Part shown: positions 10,213 through 17,665 of the stretch, piece after piece | How positions within the stretch are numbered: the first letter of the stretch is position 1 | Layout: every line of letters starts with the position of its first letter | Assembly (NCBI GenBank): GCA_017416765.1 | Contig: JAFQBE010000019.1 | Span: forward strand, 62,001-126,000 | From: Clostridia bacterium | GTDB taxonomy: Bacteria > Bacillota > Clostridia > Oscillospirales > Acutalibacteraceae | Direction of reading: 5' to 3' | DNA: 64,000 bases | Program-made: the position numbers and the translations under genes | Notes under the pieces: model-generated | Told to the model about the DNA's origin: nothing | Seen by the model: the letters and a program-made list of their open reading frames with translations, nothing else | The model's database searches: none

Positions 10213-10216
10213 ATTT
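10181..10216 (+). terminator. Terminator of the candidate RNA
   Basis: GTGTGTG (10183-10189) pairs with CACACAC (10200-10206) and the stem is capped by a C(UUCG)G tetraloop. It is followed by TTTTTT and, after one A, five more T. It lies between the promoter at 9980 and the LRR gene at 10330. Confidence 0.8.
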
Positions 10217-10220
10217 TTCA

Positions 10221-10291
10221 TGTCATTCTGAGGAGTGAAACGACGAAGAGTCTTTTATGGTTTAAGATTCTTCACTTCGTTCAGAATGACA
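10221..10291. repeat. Short palindromic element (TGTCATTCTGA ends)
   Basis: TGTCATTCTGA (10221-10231) and TCAGAATGACA (10281-10291) are perfect 11-bp inverted ends. The interior is an imperfect palindrome with GAAGAGTCTT/AAGATTCTTC. Elements with such ends are widespread REP/MITE-like repeats in gut bacteria. It lies 38 bp before the LRR start codon. Confidence 0.65.
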
Positions 10292-10329
10292 TAACCCCCA
10301 AAAATTTGTTTAAACGGAGGTAAAACAAA

Positions 10330-12468
10330 ATGAAAAAACTGTTCAAAAAATCTCTTGCAGTTATCATGGCTGTGGCTATGATGATTTGCGCCATACCGTT
10401 TACCGCATCTGCGGCTATATACAGCGGCACCTGCGGCGACAATCTCACATGGGTTCTTGATACCGAAACCGGTGTGCTTGAAATCAGCGGTACAGGGGAT
10501 ATGGAAAATTATGCTGGCTTTTATGACACACCCTGGCGTCCGTACCTTTCGAATATTACAAGTGTAACAATCGACAGCGGTGTAACAACTATTGGTAATT
10601 ATGCATTTGAATATTGTGAAAACCTCGTAAATGTAACATTTGGCGAAAACAGCCAACTTACAACTATTGGCGCAGAATCGTTTTCTTTGTGTACAAATCT
10701 AACCAATATAATACTTCCTAAAAGTTTAAAAAAAATTGGTGAATCAGCTTTTCTTTATACGGGTATTAAAAATATCACCATTACTGATAATATAACAAAT
10801 ATAGGTATATTAGCGTTTGGCTATTGTCCCTATCTTGAAAAAATAGCAGTTAGTTCACAGAATTGTTACTATTCAAATGATGAATACGGTGTTTTATTTA
10901 ATTATAACAAAACCACTTTAGTGCAATATCCCGCCGGCAATAAACAAACTGACTATGTAATTCCTGATAGTATCACGCGTATTGATACTTGTGCTTTTTA
11001 CGGTTGCCAATCACTTGTGAGTATAGATATCCCGAATAGTGTAACATCTATCGGATATAATGCTTTTACATTTTGTACTGGTATAAAAAACATAAAACTC
11101 CCTGAAAGAATAAATGCTATTGATATAAGGACTTTTGATAACTGCACCAATTTGGAAAGTATTATAATTCCAGCCAGTGTAACAAGTATAGAGAACCTAG
11201 CTTTTGTCGGGTGCACTTCTCTTACTAACATATCGTTCAAAAAGAATAGCCAACTTAAAACAATTGGTAGGGAAGTTTTTTTGAATTGCGATAACCTTAA
11301 AACCGTAATTCTTCCCAATGGATTAACGGAGATTGGTGGAGCGAGTTTTGATGATTGTTTTGCTCATATCCCTTCAAGTGTTACATCAATAGCTGATGGG
11401 AATGATTTTAGTTGTATCTGTTCCGATACAGAAGATTGCTATGCCAAAGCATATGCCGAAGAAAACGGCATTCAATTTGTACTCTGCGATGGTAACCACC
11501 ATGTTTGCGAATATGATAACGGTATAATTACAACACCTGCAACCTGTACCGAACCGGGTGTAAAAACATTTACCTGTGAATGCGGCAACAGCTATACCGA
11601 AGAAATTCCTGCAGGTCACACCCCCGGCGAATGGGAAATAATGACTGAAGCAACGGTTGAACATGAGGGACACAAGGTGAAGAAATGTACCGTTTGCCAG
11701 CAGATTGTTGAAGGTGTAAATATTCCGAGACTTGTTGAAATCAGAGATAATGAAAGTAAGATCAGGGCTGAAATCCCTGGCGATATGTATAACGGAAACA
11801 GCGTTGAGCTTTCCGTTGAAGAAGCCGAGAACGATGCCGCATTTGAATTTGTAAACAAGCTCAACGGCAGATATATGGCTTACGATATTAAAATACTCGT
11901 AAACGGCGAAGTAACACAGCCTACAGGCAAGGTTACGGTGCGTGTGCCGATTGAAGGCTTTGTATTCGGCAAATACGCGGTTTACCATATTGACCCTGAA
12001 ACCCATGAACGCGAGGAATTACCCTGTAAGCGAGAAGGTAACTATATTGTTTTTGAAACGGACAGCTTCAGCTACTTTGTAATAGCCGATGCGACGGAAT
12101 ACGAAATTCAAATCAATCAGCCGTCTGTAACAACAATAAACTACGGCGATACGCTTATTCTTCACGCTGACCTTGGCGAAACAGCCTTGCCCGAAGGTTA
12201 TTCAATTCTCTGGACGGCTGAGGGTACGGGTGTGAATATAAACCCGAGTGAAGACGGCTTGACCTGCGGAGTTACAAGCATGCAAAAGGGTGATGTAACC
12301 GTAAAGGCAACGGTAGTTGACGAAAACGGCGAAGCTATAACCGATGCAGACGGCAATGAAATAACTGCATCACAGCAATTAAAATCTAATGTAACATTCT
12401 GGCAGAAAATCGTTTCGTTCTTCAAAAATCTTTTCAGAATTTCAAGAATAATATTACAGGCAAAATAA
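10330..12468 (+). CDS. Secreted BspA-like leucine-rich-repeat surface protein
   Basis: 712 residues. A signal peptide ends near residue 29 (TASA). Then comes the unit GDNLTWVLDTETGVLEISG, which often opens BspA-type proteins. LRR_5/BspA repeats follow (about 55-375; e.g. SVTSIGYNAFTFCTGI, SVTSIENLAFVGCTSL), then a Cys/His-rich segment (about 385-460: TCTEPGVKTFTCECGNSY, KKCTVCQQIVEG) and a C-terminal Ig-like region. It ends with an aromatic amphipathic tail (FWQKIVSFFKNLF). There is no LPXTG motif. A strong site GGAGG precedes the ATG. Family members are surface adhesins or substrate-binding proteins; the target is unknown. The same N-terminal unit recurs in the genes at 21590 and 22627. Confidence 0.9.
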   Translation: MKKLFKKSLAVIMAVAMMICAIPFTASAAIYSGTCGDNLTWVLDTETGVLEISGTGDMENYAGFYDTPWRPYLSNITSVTIDSGVTTIGNYAFEYCENLVNVTFGENSQLTTIGAESFSLCTNLTNIILPKSLKKIGESAFLYTGIKNITITDNITNIGILAFGYCPYLEKIAVSSQNCYYSNDEYGVLFNYNKTTLVQYPAGNKQTDYVIPDSITRIDTCAFYGCQSLVSIDIPNSVTSIGYNAFTFCTGIKNIKLPERINAIDIRTFDNCTNLESIIIPASVTSIENLAFVGCTSLTNISFKKNSQLKTIGREVFLNCDNLKTVILPNGLTEIGGASFDDCFAHIPSSVTSIADGNDFSCICSDTEDCYAKAYAEENGIQFVLCDGNHHVCEYDNGIITTPATCTEPGVKTFTCECGNSYTEEIPAGHTPGEWEIMTEATVEHEGHKVKKCTVCQQIVEGVNIPRLVEIRDNESKIRAEIPGDMYNGNSVELSVEEAENDAAFEFVNKLNGRYMAYDIKILVNGEVTQPTGKVTVRVPIEGFVFGKYAVYHIDPETHEREELPCKREGNYIVFETDSFSYFVIADATEYEIQINQPSVTTINYGDTLILHADLGETALPEGYSILWTAEGTGVNINPSEDGLTCGVTSMQKGDVTVKATVVDENGEAITDADGNEITASQQLKSNVTFWQKIVSFFKNLFRISRIILQAK

Positions 12469-12482
12469 AATATTTCGTGTAG

Positions 12483-12502
12483 GGCGGGGTCTTGACCCCG
12501 CC
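12483..12502. repeat. GC-rich REP-like hairpin
   Basis: GGCGGGGTC-TT-GACCCCGCC, a perfect 9-bp stem 14 bp after the LRR stop codon. It may stop transcription or protect the mRNA 3' end, but no direct T run follows (GCTATTCGTTTTT). Confidence 0.6.
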
Positions 12503-12633
12503 GCTATTCGTTTTTGCACATTTTTCGGCGGCAAGCTATCGCTCTACGGTGTATCAAATTATTATTTATTAAATATCCTCTATTCTTTATTCTTTAAATT
12601 GTGATACCGTATAATACTAACTGTGAAATTCGA

Positions 12634-12774
12634 CAATCCTCAGTCAAAATCGCAAGCGATTTCGACAGCTCCTTTCCAAAGGAGCCTTTGGCAAACTGAT
12701 TTAATGTGCGGTTGGGTAGAGCGTAGCCCTCTTTTGAAAGAGGGTGGCACGGCGAAAGCCGTGACGGGTGATTG
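12634..12774. mobile_element. MITE-like element, copy 1 (141 bp)
   Basis: Inverted ends CAATCCTCAGTCA and TGACGGGTGATTG (10 of 13 match). Between them lie four hairpins: AAATCG-CAAG-CGATTT, GCTCCTTT-CC-AAAGGAGC, CCCTCTTT-TG-AAAGAGGG and CACGGC-GAAA-GCCGTG. Copy 2 at 48220 has the same ends and the same four-hairpin order. No transposase is encoded, so it would need help in trans. No clear target duplication. Confidence 0.65.
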
Positions 12775-12802
12775 GTTTTGAACGAGCAAACCTAAATTAT
12801 TT

Positions 12803-12911
12803 CGCGGTAGGGACGATTCACGAATCACACGCCGTAAAAATCAAGATATATAAATCAGAGCGTAAGCGACCCTTCGTTCTGCACTCTGCATTCAAATCAA
12901 TAAACTGTAAT
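12803..12911. repeat. Repeat remnants, including copy 2 of the CGACCCTTCGTTCTGC repeat
   Basis: GTAGGGACGATTCACGAATC (about 12803-12823) contains the palindrome GATTC-AC-GAATC. From 12858 the repeat GAGCGTAAGCGACCCTTCG continues to AAACTGTAAT at 12911. It matches 9907-9973 with one internal deletion, so the LRR gene and its RNA leader lie between two direct repeats. The rest of 12469-12974 shows no gene. Confidence 0.65.
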
Positions 12912-12912
12912 G

Positions 12913-12941
12913 TTGACAAACCGAATAAACGCTGATAAAAT
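12913..12941 (+). promoter_or_regulatory. Promoter of DUF1858-trmK-deoB
   Basis: TTGACA (perfect), 17 bp, TAAAAT, with AAACTGTAA 2 bp upstream. It lies 33 bp before the DUF1858 start codon, which has AAAGGAG at proper spacing. Confidence 0.8.
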
Positions 12942-12974
12942 AGTTATAGTATAAATGAAAAGGAGATTTTAAAA

Positions 12975-13172
12975 ATGGCTATTGATAAAACTATGACTGT
13001 CGGCGATGTACTTGACGCTAACCGCGAGCTTGCACCCTTTTTCCTCGAAATGGGTATGCACTGCCTTGGTTGCCCTTCCGCAAGAGGCGAAAGCATTGAG
13101 CAGGCTTGCCGTGTACACGGTGTAGATGTTGATGAGCTTGTTGCAAAGCTCAATGCAGCACTTGCCGAATAA
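12975..13172 (+). CDS. DUF1858 domain protein
   Basis: 65 residues, the whole length of the DUF1858 (hybrid-cluster-associated redox disulfide) domain. It has the CxxC pair in MHCLGCPSARGES and the typical start KTMTVGDVLDANRELAPFFLEMGMHC. The two Cys suggest a disulfide or metal role; no reaction is established. Its TAA stop overlaps the ATG of trmK (TAATG), so the two are translationally coupled. Confidence 0.88.
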   Translation: MAIDKTMTVGDVLDANRELAPFFLEMGMHCLGCPSARGESIEQACRVHGVDVDELVAKLNAALAE

Positions 13173-13840
13173 TGAAACTTTCACCACGTCTTAAAGCCGC
13201 AGCGGATATGGTCCGCTGCGGCAAAAAAATTGCCGATATAGGTACTGACCATGCGCATCTGCCGATTTTTCTTGTTGAAAACGGTACATGCGTATCTGCC
13301 GTTGCGTCCGATGTGCGCCCCGGTCCGATTGCAAATGCAAAGGCTAATGTTGAAGCAGCAGGGCTTGCGGATAAAATTCAGCTTCGCCTTGCAAGCGGAC
13401 TTGATAAGGTAAGCCCCGACGAAGCAGACGATATTGTTATTGCAGGCATGGGCGGTATACTTATGGTGCAGCTGCTTGAAGCGGCTGAATGGTTAAAGGA
13501 TGAGTCAAAGCACCTTGTTTTACAGCCGCAGAGTCACGCGGAAATTCTGCGTGAATACCTTATAAAAAACGGTTATTATATTGAAAAAGAAACAGTGTGC
13601 GAGGATGCAGGCAGGCTTTACTGCGTAATGAGCGTGTATTACTGCGGTGAGGTGCGAGAATATCCAGCGTATTATGAGTATTACGGTGAAATTCCGGCTT
13701 GCCAAACCTCTATTTCCAATACATACCTTTCAAACCTTGCTGCACGCTTTGTGCGCGATGCTTCAAGTATGCGCTGTGCAGACCCTGAAAGGGCAGAGCT
13801 TTTGAACACGGTAGCTGAACAGCTTGAAAAATTAATCTGA
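13172..13840 (+). CDS. trmK: tRNA (adenine22-N1)-methyltransferase TrmK
   Basis: 222 residues of the Firmicute TrmK/YqfN family, a SAM-dependent enzyme that makes m1A22 in tRNA. The SAM-binding region reads KIADIGTDHAHLPIFLV, the catalytic-side motif IAGMGGILMVQLL, and LVLQPQSH follows. The C-terminal part is a short helical extension. It starts on the stop codon of DUF1858. Confidence 0.92.
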   Translation: MKLSPRLKAAADMVRCGKKIADIGTDHAHLPIFLVENGTCVSAVASDVRPGPIANAKANVEAAGLADKIQLRLASGLDKVSPDEADDIVIAGMGGILMVQLLEAAEWLKDESKHLVLQPQSHAEILREYLIKNGYYIEKETVCEDAGRLYCVMSVYYCGEVREYPAYYEYYGEIPACQTSISNTYLSNLAARFVRDASSMRCADPERAELLNTVAEQLEKLI

Positions 13841-13843
13841 TTT

Positions 13844-13870
13844 TTACGGCGGAGTTTTGCTCTGCCGTAA
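13844..13870 (+). other. Intercistronic hairpin trmK-deoB
   Basis: TTACGGCGGAG-TTTTG-CTCTGCCGTAA, 11 bp with one wobble. No T run follows, so it is more likely an mRNA stability or processing element than a terminator. deoB starts 22 bp later. Confidence 0.5.
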
Positions 13871-13891
13871 GTTATATATGGGGTAAGTTTT

Positions 13892-15043
13892 ATGTTTAAA
13901 CGCGTTTTTATTATTGTGCTTGACAGCTTTGGTATAGGCGAAATGCCTGACAGTGCCGCTTTCGGTGATTCGGGCAGCAACACCCTTGCCGCTATAGCGA
14001 AGTCATCGCTTTTCAAAGTGCCGAATCTGCAAAAAGCAGGGCTTTTTAATATTGACGGTGTTACTTGCGGTAAAAAATGCGATACTCCCACATTTACCGT
14101 CGGCAGAATGAAGGAGCTTTCAGGCGGCAAGGATACAACTATCGGACATTGGGAAATAGCCGGGCTTGTAAGTGAAAAAGCTATGCCGACTTTTCCGAAT
14201 GGCTTTCCGGAAGCTTTTATAACAGATTTTGAAAAAGCTACAGGCAGAAAATGCATCTGCAATAAGCCATATTCGGGTACAAAGGTTATAGCCGATTACG
14301 GCGAAGAGCATATAAAATCAGGCGCGCTGATTGTTTATACATCGGCGGACAGTGTTTTTCAGATTGCTGCACATGAGAATATTGTACCGATTGAAACCCT
14401 TTATGAATACTGCGAAACGGCAAGGAAAATGCTGGTTGGCGATTTGGCTGTCGGCAGGGTTATTGCGCGTCCGTTTACAGGTGAATATCCCTTTACCCGT
14501 ACCTCAAACCGTCACGATTTTTCGCTTGAACCAACAGGCAAAACCGTACTTGATAAGCTTAAAGAAAACAGCTTTGATGTTATTTCCATCGGCAAAATAT
14601 ACGATATTTTTGCCGGCAGGGGTATGACCGAAAACTACCGCACCGTCAGCAATGCGGATGGTATGCAAAAAACACTTGAAGCGGCAAAGCGAGAGTTTAA
14701 CGGGCTTTGTTTTACAAACCTTGTGGATTTCGATATGCTTTATGGTCACCGTAACGATGTTGACGGCTACGCAAAGGCTTTGTCCGAATTCGATGCGTGG
14801 CTGCCGCAGCTTATGGCTGAGTTAGATGGAGACGATTTGCTTATTATTACCGCGGACCACGGCTGTGACCCATCAACACCGAGTACAGACCATTCGCGCG
14901 AATATGTGCCGCTGCTTGTATGGCATAAAAATATAAAGCCTGCAAATTTAGCTACGCTTGACGGTTTTTCTCATATCGGTGAAACAGTGGAAGAAATTTT
15001 CCTGAAAACAGAAAAAGAAAAAAGTTTTTTAAGCAAACTGTAA
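13892..15043 (+). CDS. deoB: Phosphopentomutase
   Basis: 383 residues, normal for bacterial DeoB, which interconverts (deoxy)ribose 1- and 5-phosphate in nucleoside salvage. It belongs to the alkaline phosphatase superfamily. N-terminal metal motif VLDSFGIGEMPDS, the phosphorylated Thr region GGKDTTIGHWE, and C-terminal metal motif ITADHGCDPSTPSTDHSRE are all present. It follows trmK after 51 bp with an intercistronic hairpin. No other deo gene is in the window. Confidence 0.97.
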   Translation: MFKRVFIIVLDSFGIGEMPDSAAFGDSGSNTLAAIAKSSLFKVPNLQKAGLFNIDGVTCGKKCDTPTFTVGRMKELSGGKDTTIGHWEIAGLVSEKAMPTFPNGFPEAFITDFEKATGRKCICNKPYSGTKVIADYGEEHIKSGALIVYTSADSVFQIAAHENIVPIETLYEYCETARKMLVGDLAVGRVIARPFTGEYPFTRTSNRHDFSLEPTGKTVLDKLKENSFDVISIGKIYDIFAGRGMTENYRTVSNADGMQKTLEAAKREFNGLCFTNLVDFDMLYGHRNDVDGYAKALSEFDAWLPQLMAELDGDDLLIITADHGCDPSTPSTDHSREYVPLLVWHKNIKPANLATLDGFSHIGETVEEIFLKTEKEKSFLSKL

Positions 15044-15086
15044 AAATGACTGCCGTGCGAATTTTCACGCGGCAGTCATTTGAATT
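15044..15086. terminator. Bidirectional terminator between deoB and the gene at 15087
   Basis: AAATGACTGCCG (15044-15055) pairs perfectly with CGGCAGTCATTT (15070-15081). On the minus strand it is followed by a T run (TTTTTAC); on the plus side by TGAATTTTAA. Confidence 0.85.
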
Positions 15087-16646
15087 TTAAGGTATAAGTG
15101 AAGTAAAGAAGTTAACAATCCAGTTATAAATTCCTACAAAGAAATCGATTATTCTCTGGAAAAAACTTCGTTCTGCGGGTTGTTCGTTGGGTTGAGTCTG
15201 CGTTTCGGGTGCTTGGGTTGTAGTGGCTGTTGTCGGCTCGCTTTGTGTTGTGTTTTCTTCAGCCTTGGTGGTTGTTTCTTCGGCTACAGGCGGTGTTGAA
15301 GTTGTTGTTTCTTCAACATAGTGTGTTTTTTCAAGTGCTGTGCTGTAAAGCACAAGCATACCGTCTTTAACCGAGAACCAATCAATGCTGTCATTTGCGG
15401 AGTTGTAGAAAACCTGACCGTAGCGCGGCACTATACCCTTGGTGTCAACCGCCTTATCGCCTGTTAGTTCACCTTTGCCGTTGATGTAGGCTATACGCAT
15501 TGAGCTTAATTCGCTGTGGTTGTTTGTAAGCATATACGGTACGGCAATAGTGTCGGCAGAAATCTGTGCAGCTTTTGGGTTGCTTACAGTGTATATATTG
15601 TCATTCGTATAATTGGTTATATATTTTTCCTTTTGTGTTGCGAGCGTGTTTGTATCAAAAATCTGTGTGAATATATTGGCAGGGCTTTTTGTTATATCTT
15701 CGGTCGTATTCTGGTATGTACCGACCAGCAGGTAGCCGTAGTTTGTTTTTACCAGACCGCCTAATTGTCCGTAGGTTTCATTTGAGCCGTATTCACCTTT
15801 GAACTCAAAGGAATCGCCCATGACAAGTATTTCCCATTTGTTTTTACCGCTCATTTTAGTTATGTGGAAGCTTCTTTTGGGGTCGGCATCGCCGCGGTCA
15901 ACATAAATAAAGTCTGTACCGTCTTTTATAATATACTGGTGGAATGAGTGTGTTACATAAGGTGTGTATAACGGATGTTCGGGTTTAAGCTGTGTGAATG
16001 TTTTCAAATCAACCGCAAAGCCGTAGGAGGCTTGATGGTACAGTTCAATTCCATCTACCGCAAGCATCTCTCTGCCGATGTAACCTGTGATATAGTTCCC
16101 GTTTTCGCAAAGTACATTGTTGCCGCAGTTGAGCTTGCGTATACCAAGAAATGTGTCGGGTGCGTATGAAGGCATGTCAACCGTGCGGAGTATTTTACCG
16201 TCAACGGAATAGTTGTTAAGCCTGAGTGACATTGCGGTTTTGTCGTTATCAAGGTTAGGTGCACAGAAAAGAGCGTAATATGTGCCGTCGCTGCCCTTTG
16301 TAAACGCGGCAAATTCACCGAAGCTTTCCGCAACCGTAATTTCATTTATTAGTTTTCCGCTCTTGTCCGTTTCGACAATTTTCAATGTTGAATCCTTCTG
16401 CTGGATACATACTGTGTATGAACCGTTTGCGTTCTGAAATGCACTTATTGTCGGTACATAGCCGTGGTCATATCCGTCAGCGGCGGTAATGTTATCGTTA
16501 TCAACAGCGTTTACTGCGGTTACTTCGGTAACGGTGTTAGTAAGTGGCTTTTCTTCTGCTGCTGTGCTTGAAAATACAAAGGCAGACAGTATAATAATAA
16601 GCGCGGTTATAAGGCACAAGGGCTTTGGATTTTTAATGTTTTTCAT
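15087..16646 (-). CDS. Secreted protein of unknown function with Thr-rich linker
   Basis: 519 residues. A Lys-rich N-terminus and hydrophobic core form a signal peptide ending near STAA (about 30). The main body (about 50-410) is beta-rich with recurring short strands (GSYTVCIQQ, GYLLVGTYQ, FIYVDRGD), perhaps a beta-propeller; I do not recognise a named family. A Thr/Glu/Pro-rich linker (about 425-480) follows. It ends in an aromatic amphipathic tail (SFFQRIIDFFVGIYNWIVNFF) like that of the LRR protein at 10330. GGAGG lies 7 bases before the ATG. It stands alone. Probably surface exposed. Confidence 0.75.
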   Translation of the reverse strand: MKNIKNPKPLCLITALIIILSAFVFSSTAAEEKPLTNTVTEVTAVNAVDNDNITAADGYDHGYVPTISAFQNANGSYTVCIQQKDSTLKIVETDKSGKLINEITVAESFGEFAAFTKGSDGTYYALFCAPNLDNDKTAMSLRLNNYSVDGKILRTVDMPSYAPDTFLGIRKLNCGNNVLCENGNYITGYIGREMLAVDGIELYHQASYGFAVDLKTFTQLKPEHPLYTPYVTHSFHQYIIKDGTDFIYVDRGDADPKRSFHITKMSGKNKWEILVMGDSFEFKGEYGSNETYGQLGGLVKTNYGYLLVGTYQNTTEDITKSPANIFTQIFDTNTLATQKEKYITNYTNDNIYTVSNPKAAQISADTIAVPYMLTNNHSELSSMRIAYINGKGELTGDKAVDTKGIVPRYGQVFYNSANDSIDWFSVKDGMLVLYSTALEKTHYVEETTTSTPPVAEETTTKAEENTTQSEPTTATTTQAPETQTQPNEQPAERSFFQRIIDFFVGIYNWIVNFFTSLIP

Positions 16647-16787
16647 CGGATTGCCTCCGTAAAAAATAAGTGTTAATTACATAATTAATGATATCATTTA
16701 TTATCTTTCGGTGTCAATAAACGCTGTGCAATGTTACGCTCGTTTTACGTCGGGAAAATCACATAAGCAAAAAAACTGTAAATTCTG

Positions 16788-16816
16788 TTGAAAAATAAAT
16801 TGAGTTGTGATATAGT
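16788..16816 (+). promoter_or_regulatory. yebC promoter
   Basis: TTGAAA, 17 bp, TATAGT, with AAACTGTAA 6 bp upstream of the -35 box. The predicted start is about 25 bp before the yebC ATG. Confidence 0.75.
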
Positions 16817-16848
16817 ATTTAAGATAAAATTAAGGAACGGTGAATTCA

Positions 16849-17589
16849 ATGTCAGGACATAACAAATGGAGCACGATTAAGCGCAAAAAGGAAAAGACCG
16901 ATGGCGCACGTGCAAAGGTATTTACAAAAATCGGCAGAGAGATTGCGGTTGCAGTACGCGATGGCGGTCCCGACCCTGCATCAAACTCAAAGCTGAAGGA
17001 TATTATTGCAAAGGCTAAGGCCGCAAATGTGCCCAACGATAATATTGACCGTATTATCAAAAAGGCAAGCGGTGAAGCTGGCGGAGCAGATTACGAATCC
17101 ATCATGTACGAGGGCTACGGTCCGTCAGGTGTTGCCGTTATCGTTGAAGCACTTACCGATAACCGCAACAGAACAGCAGGCGATGTCCGCCACTATTTTG
17201 ATAAGTACGGCGGAAACATGGGTCAGAGCGGCTGCGTTTCCTTCATGTTTACTCGCTGCGGTGTAATTCTTGTTGAAGCAGAAGATGTTGACGAAGAAAC
17301 ACTTATGGAAGCTGCTCTTGAAGCAGGTGCAGAAGACTTTATCACAGAAGATGAAACTGTTTTCGAAATCCGCACAACTCCCAACGACCTCGGTGCGGTG
17401 CGCGATGCACTTGAAGCGGCGGGCTATTCATTTGCTGTTGCAGAAGTACAGTATGTTCCCTCAACCTATACCGCACTTACCAATGAAGATGATATCAAGA
17501 ACATGAACAAAATGCTTGAAATGTTTGAAGATAACGACGATATTCAGGAAGTATGGCATAACTGGGAAAATCCCGATGATGCCGAATAA
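16849..17589 (+). CDS. yebC: YebC/PmpR family protein
   Basis: 246 residues, standard length. It begins MSGHNKWSTIKRKKEKTDGARAK, the family signature, so ATG 16849 is the start rather than the in-frame GTG 9 bases earlier, which is only 3 bases from AAGGA. ESIMYEGYGPSGVAVIVE and GNMGQSGCVSFMF are further conserved blocks. Members are annotated as transcription regulators; some have been linked to translation of proline-rich tracts. Confidence 0.95.
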   Translation: MSGHNKWSTIKRKKEKTDGARAKVFTKIGREIAVAVRDGGPDPASNSKLKDIIAKAKAANVPNDNIDRIIKKASGEAGGADYESIMYEGYGPSGVAVIVEALTDNRNRTAGDVRHYFDKYGGNMGQSGCVSFMFTRCGVILVEAEDVDEETLMEAALEAGAEDFITEDETVFEIRTTPNDLGAVRDALEAAGYSFAVAEVQYVPSTYTALTNEDDIKNMNKMLEMFEDNDDIQEVWHNWENPDDAE

Positions 17590-17600
17590 TTAGAATAATG

Positions 17601-17637
17601 AAAGGCAGGGTAATTTTGTTGATTACCTTGCCTTTTT
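17601..17637 (+). terminator. Terminator of yebC
   Basis: AAAGGCAGGGTAA pairs over 13 bp with TTACCTTGCCTTT (one G-U) and is followed by more T. It starts 12 bp after the stop codon. Confidence 0.85.
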
Positions 17638-17665
17638 AACCGATTACAGCAAAGGATTATTTATT

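Noticed and set aside
12483-12502. GC hairpin after the LRR gene as a classical terminator
   Set aside because: No T run directly follows; it looks like a dispersed REP-type hairpin.
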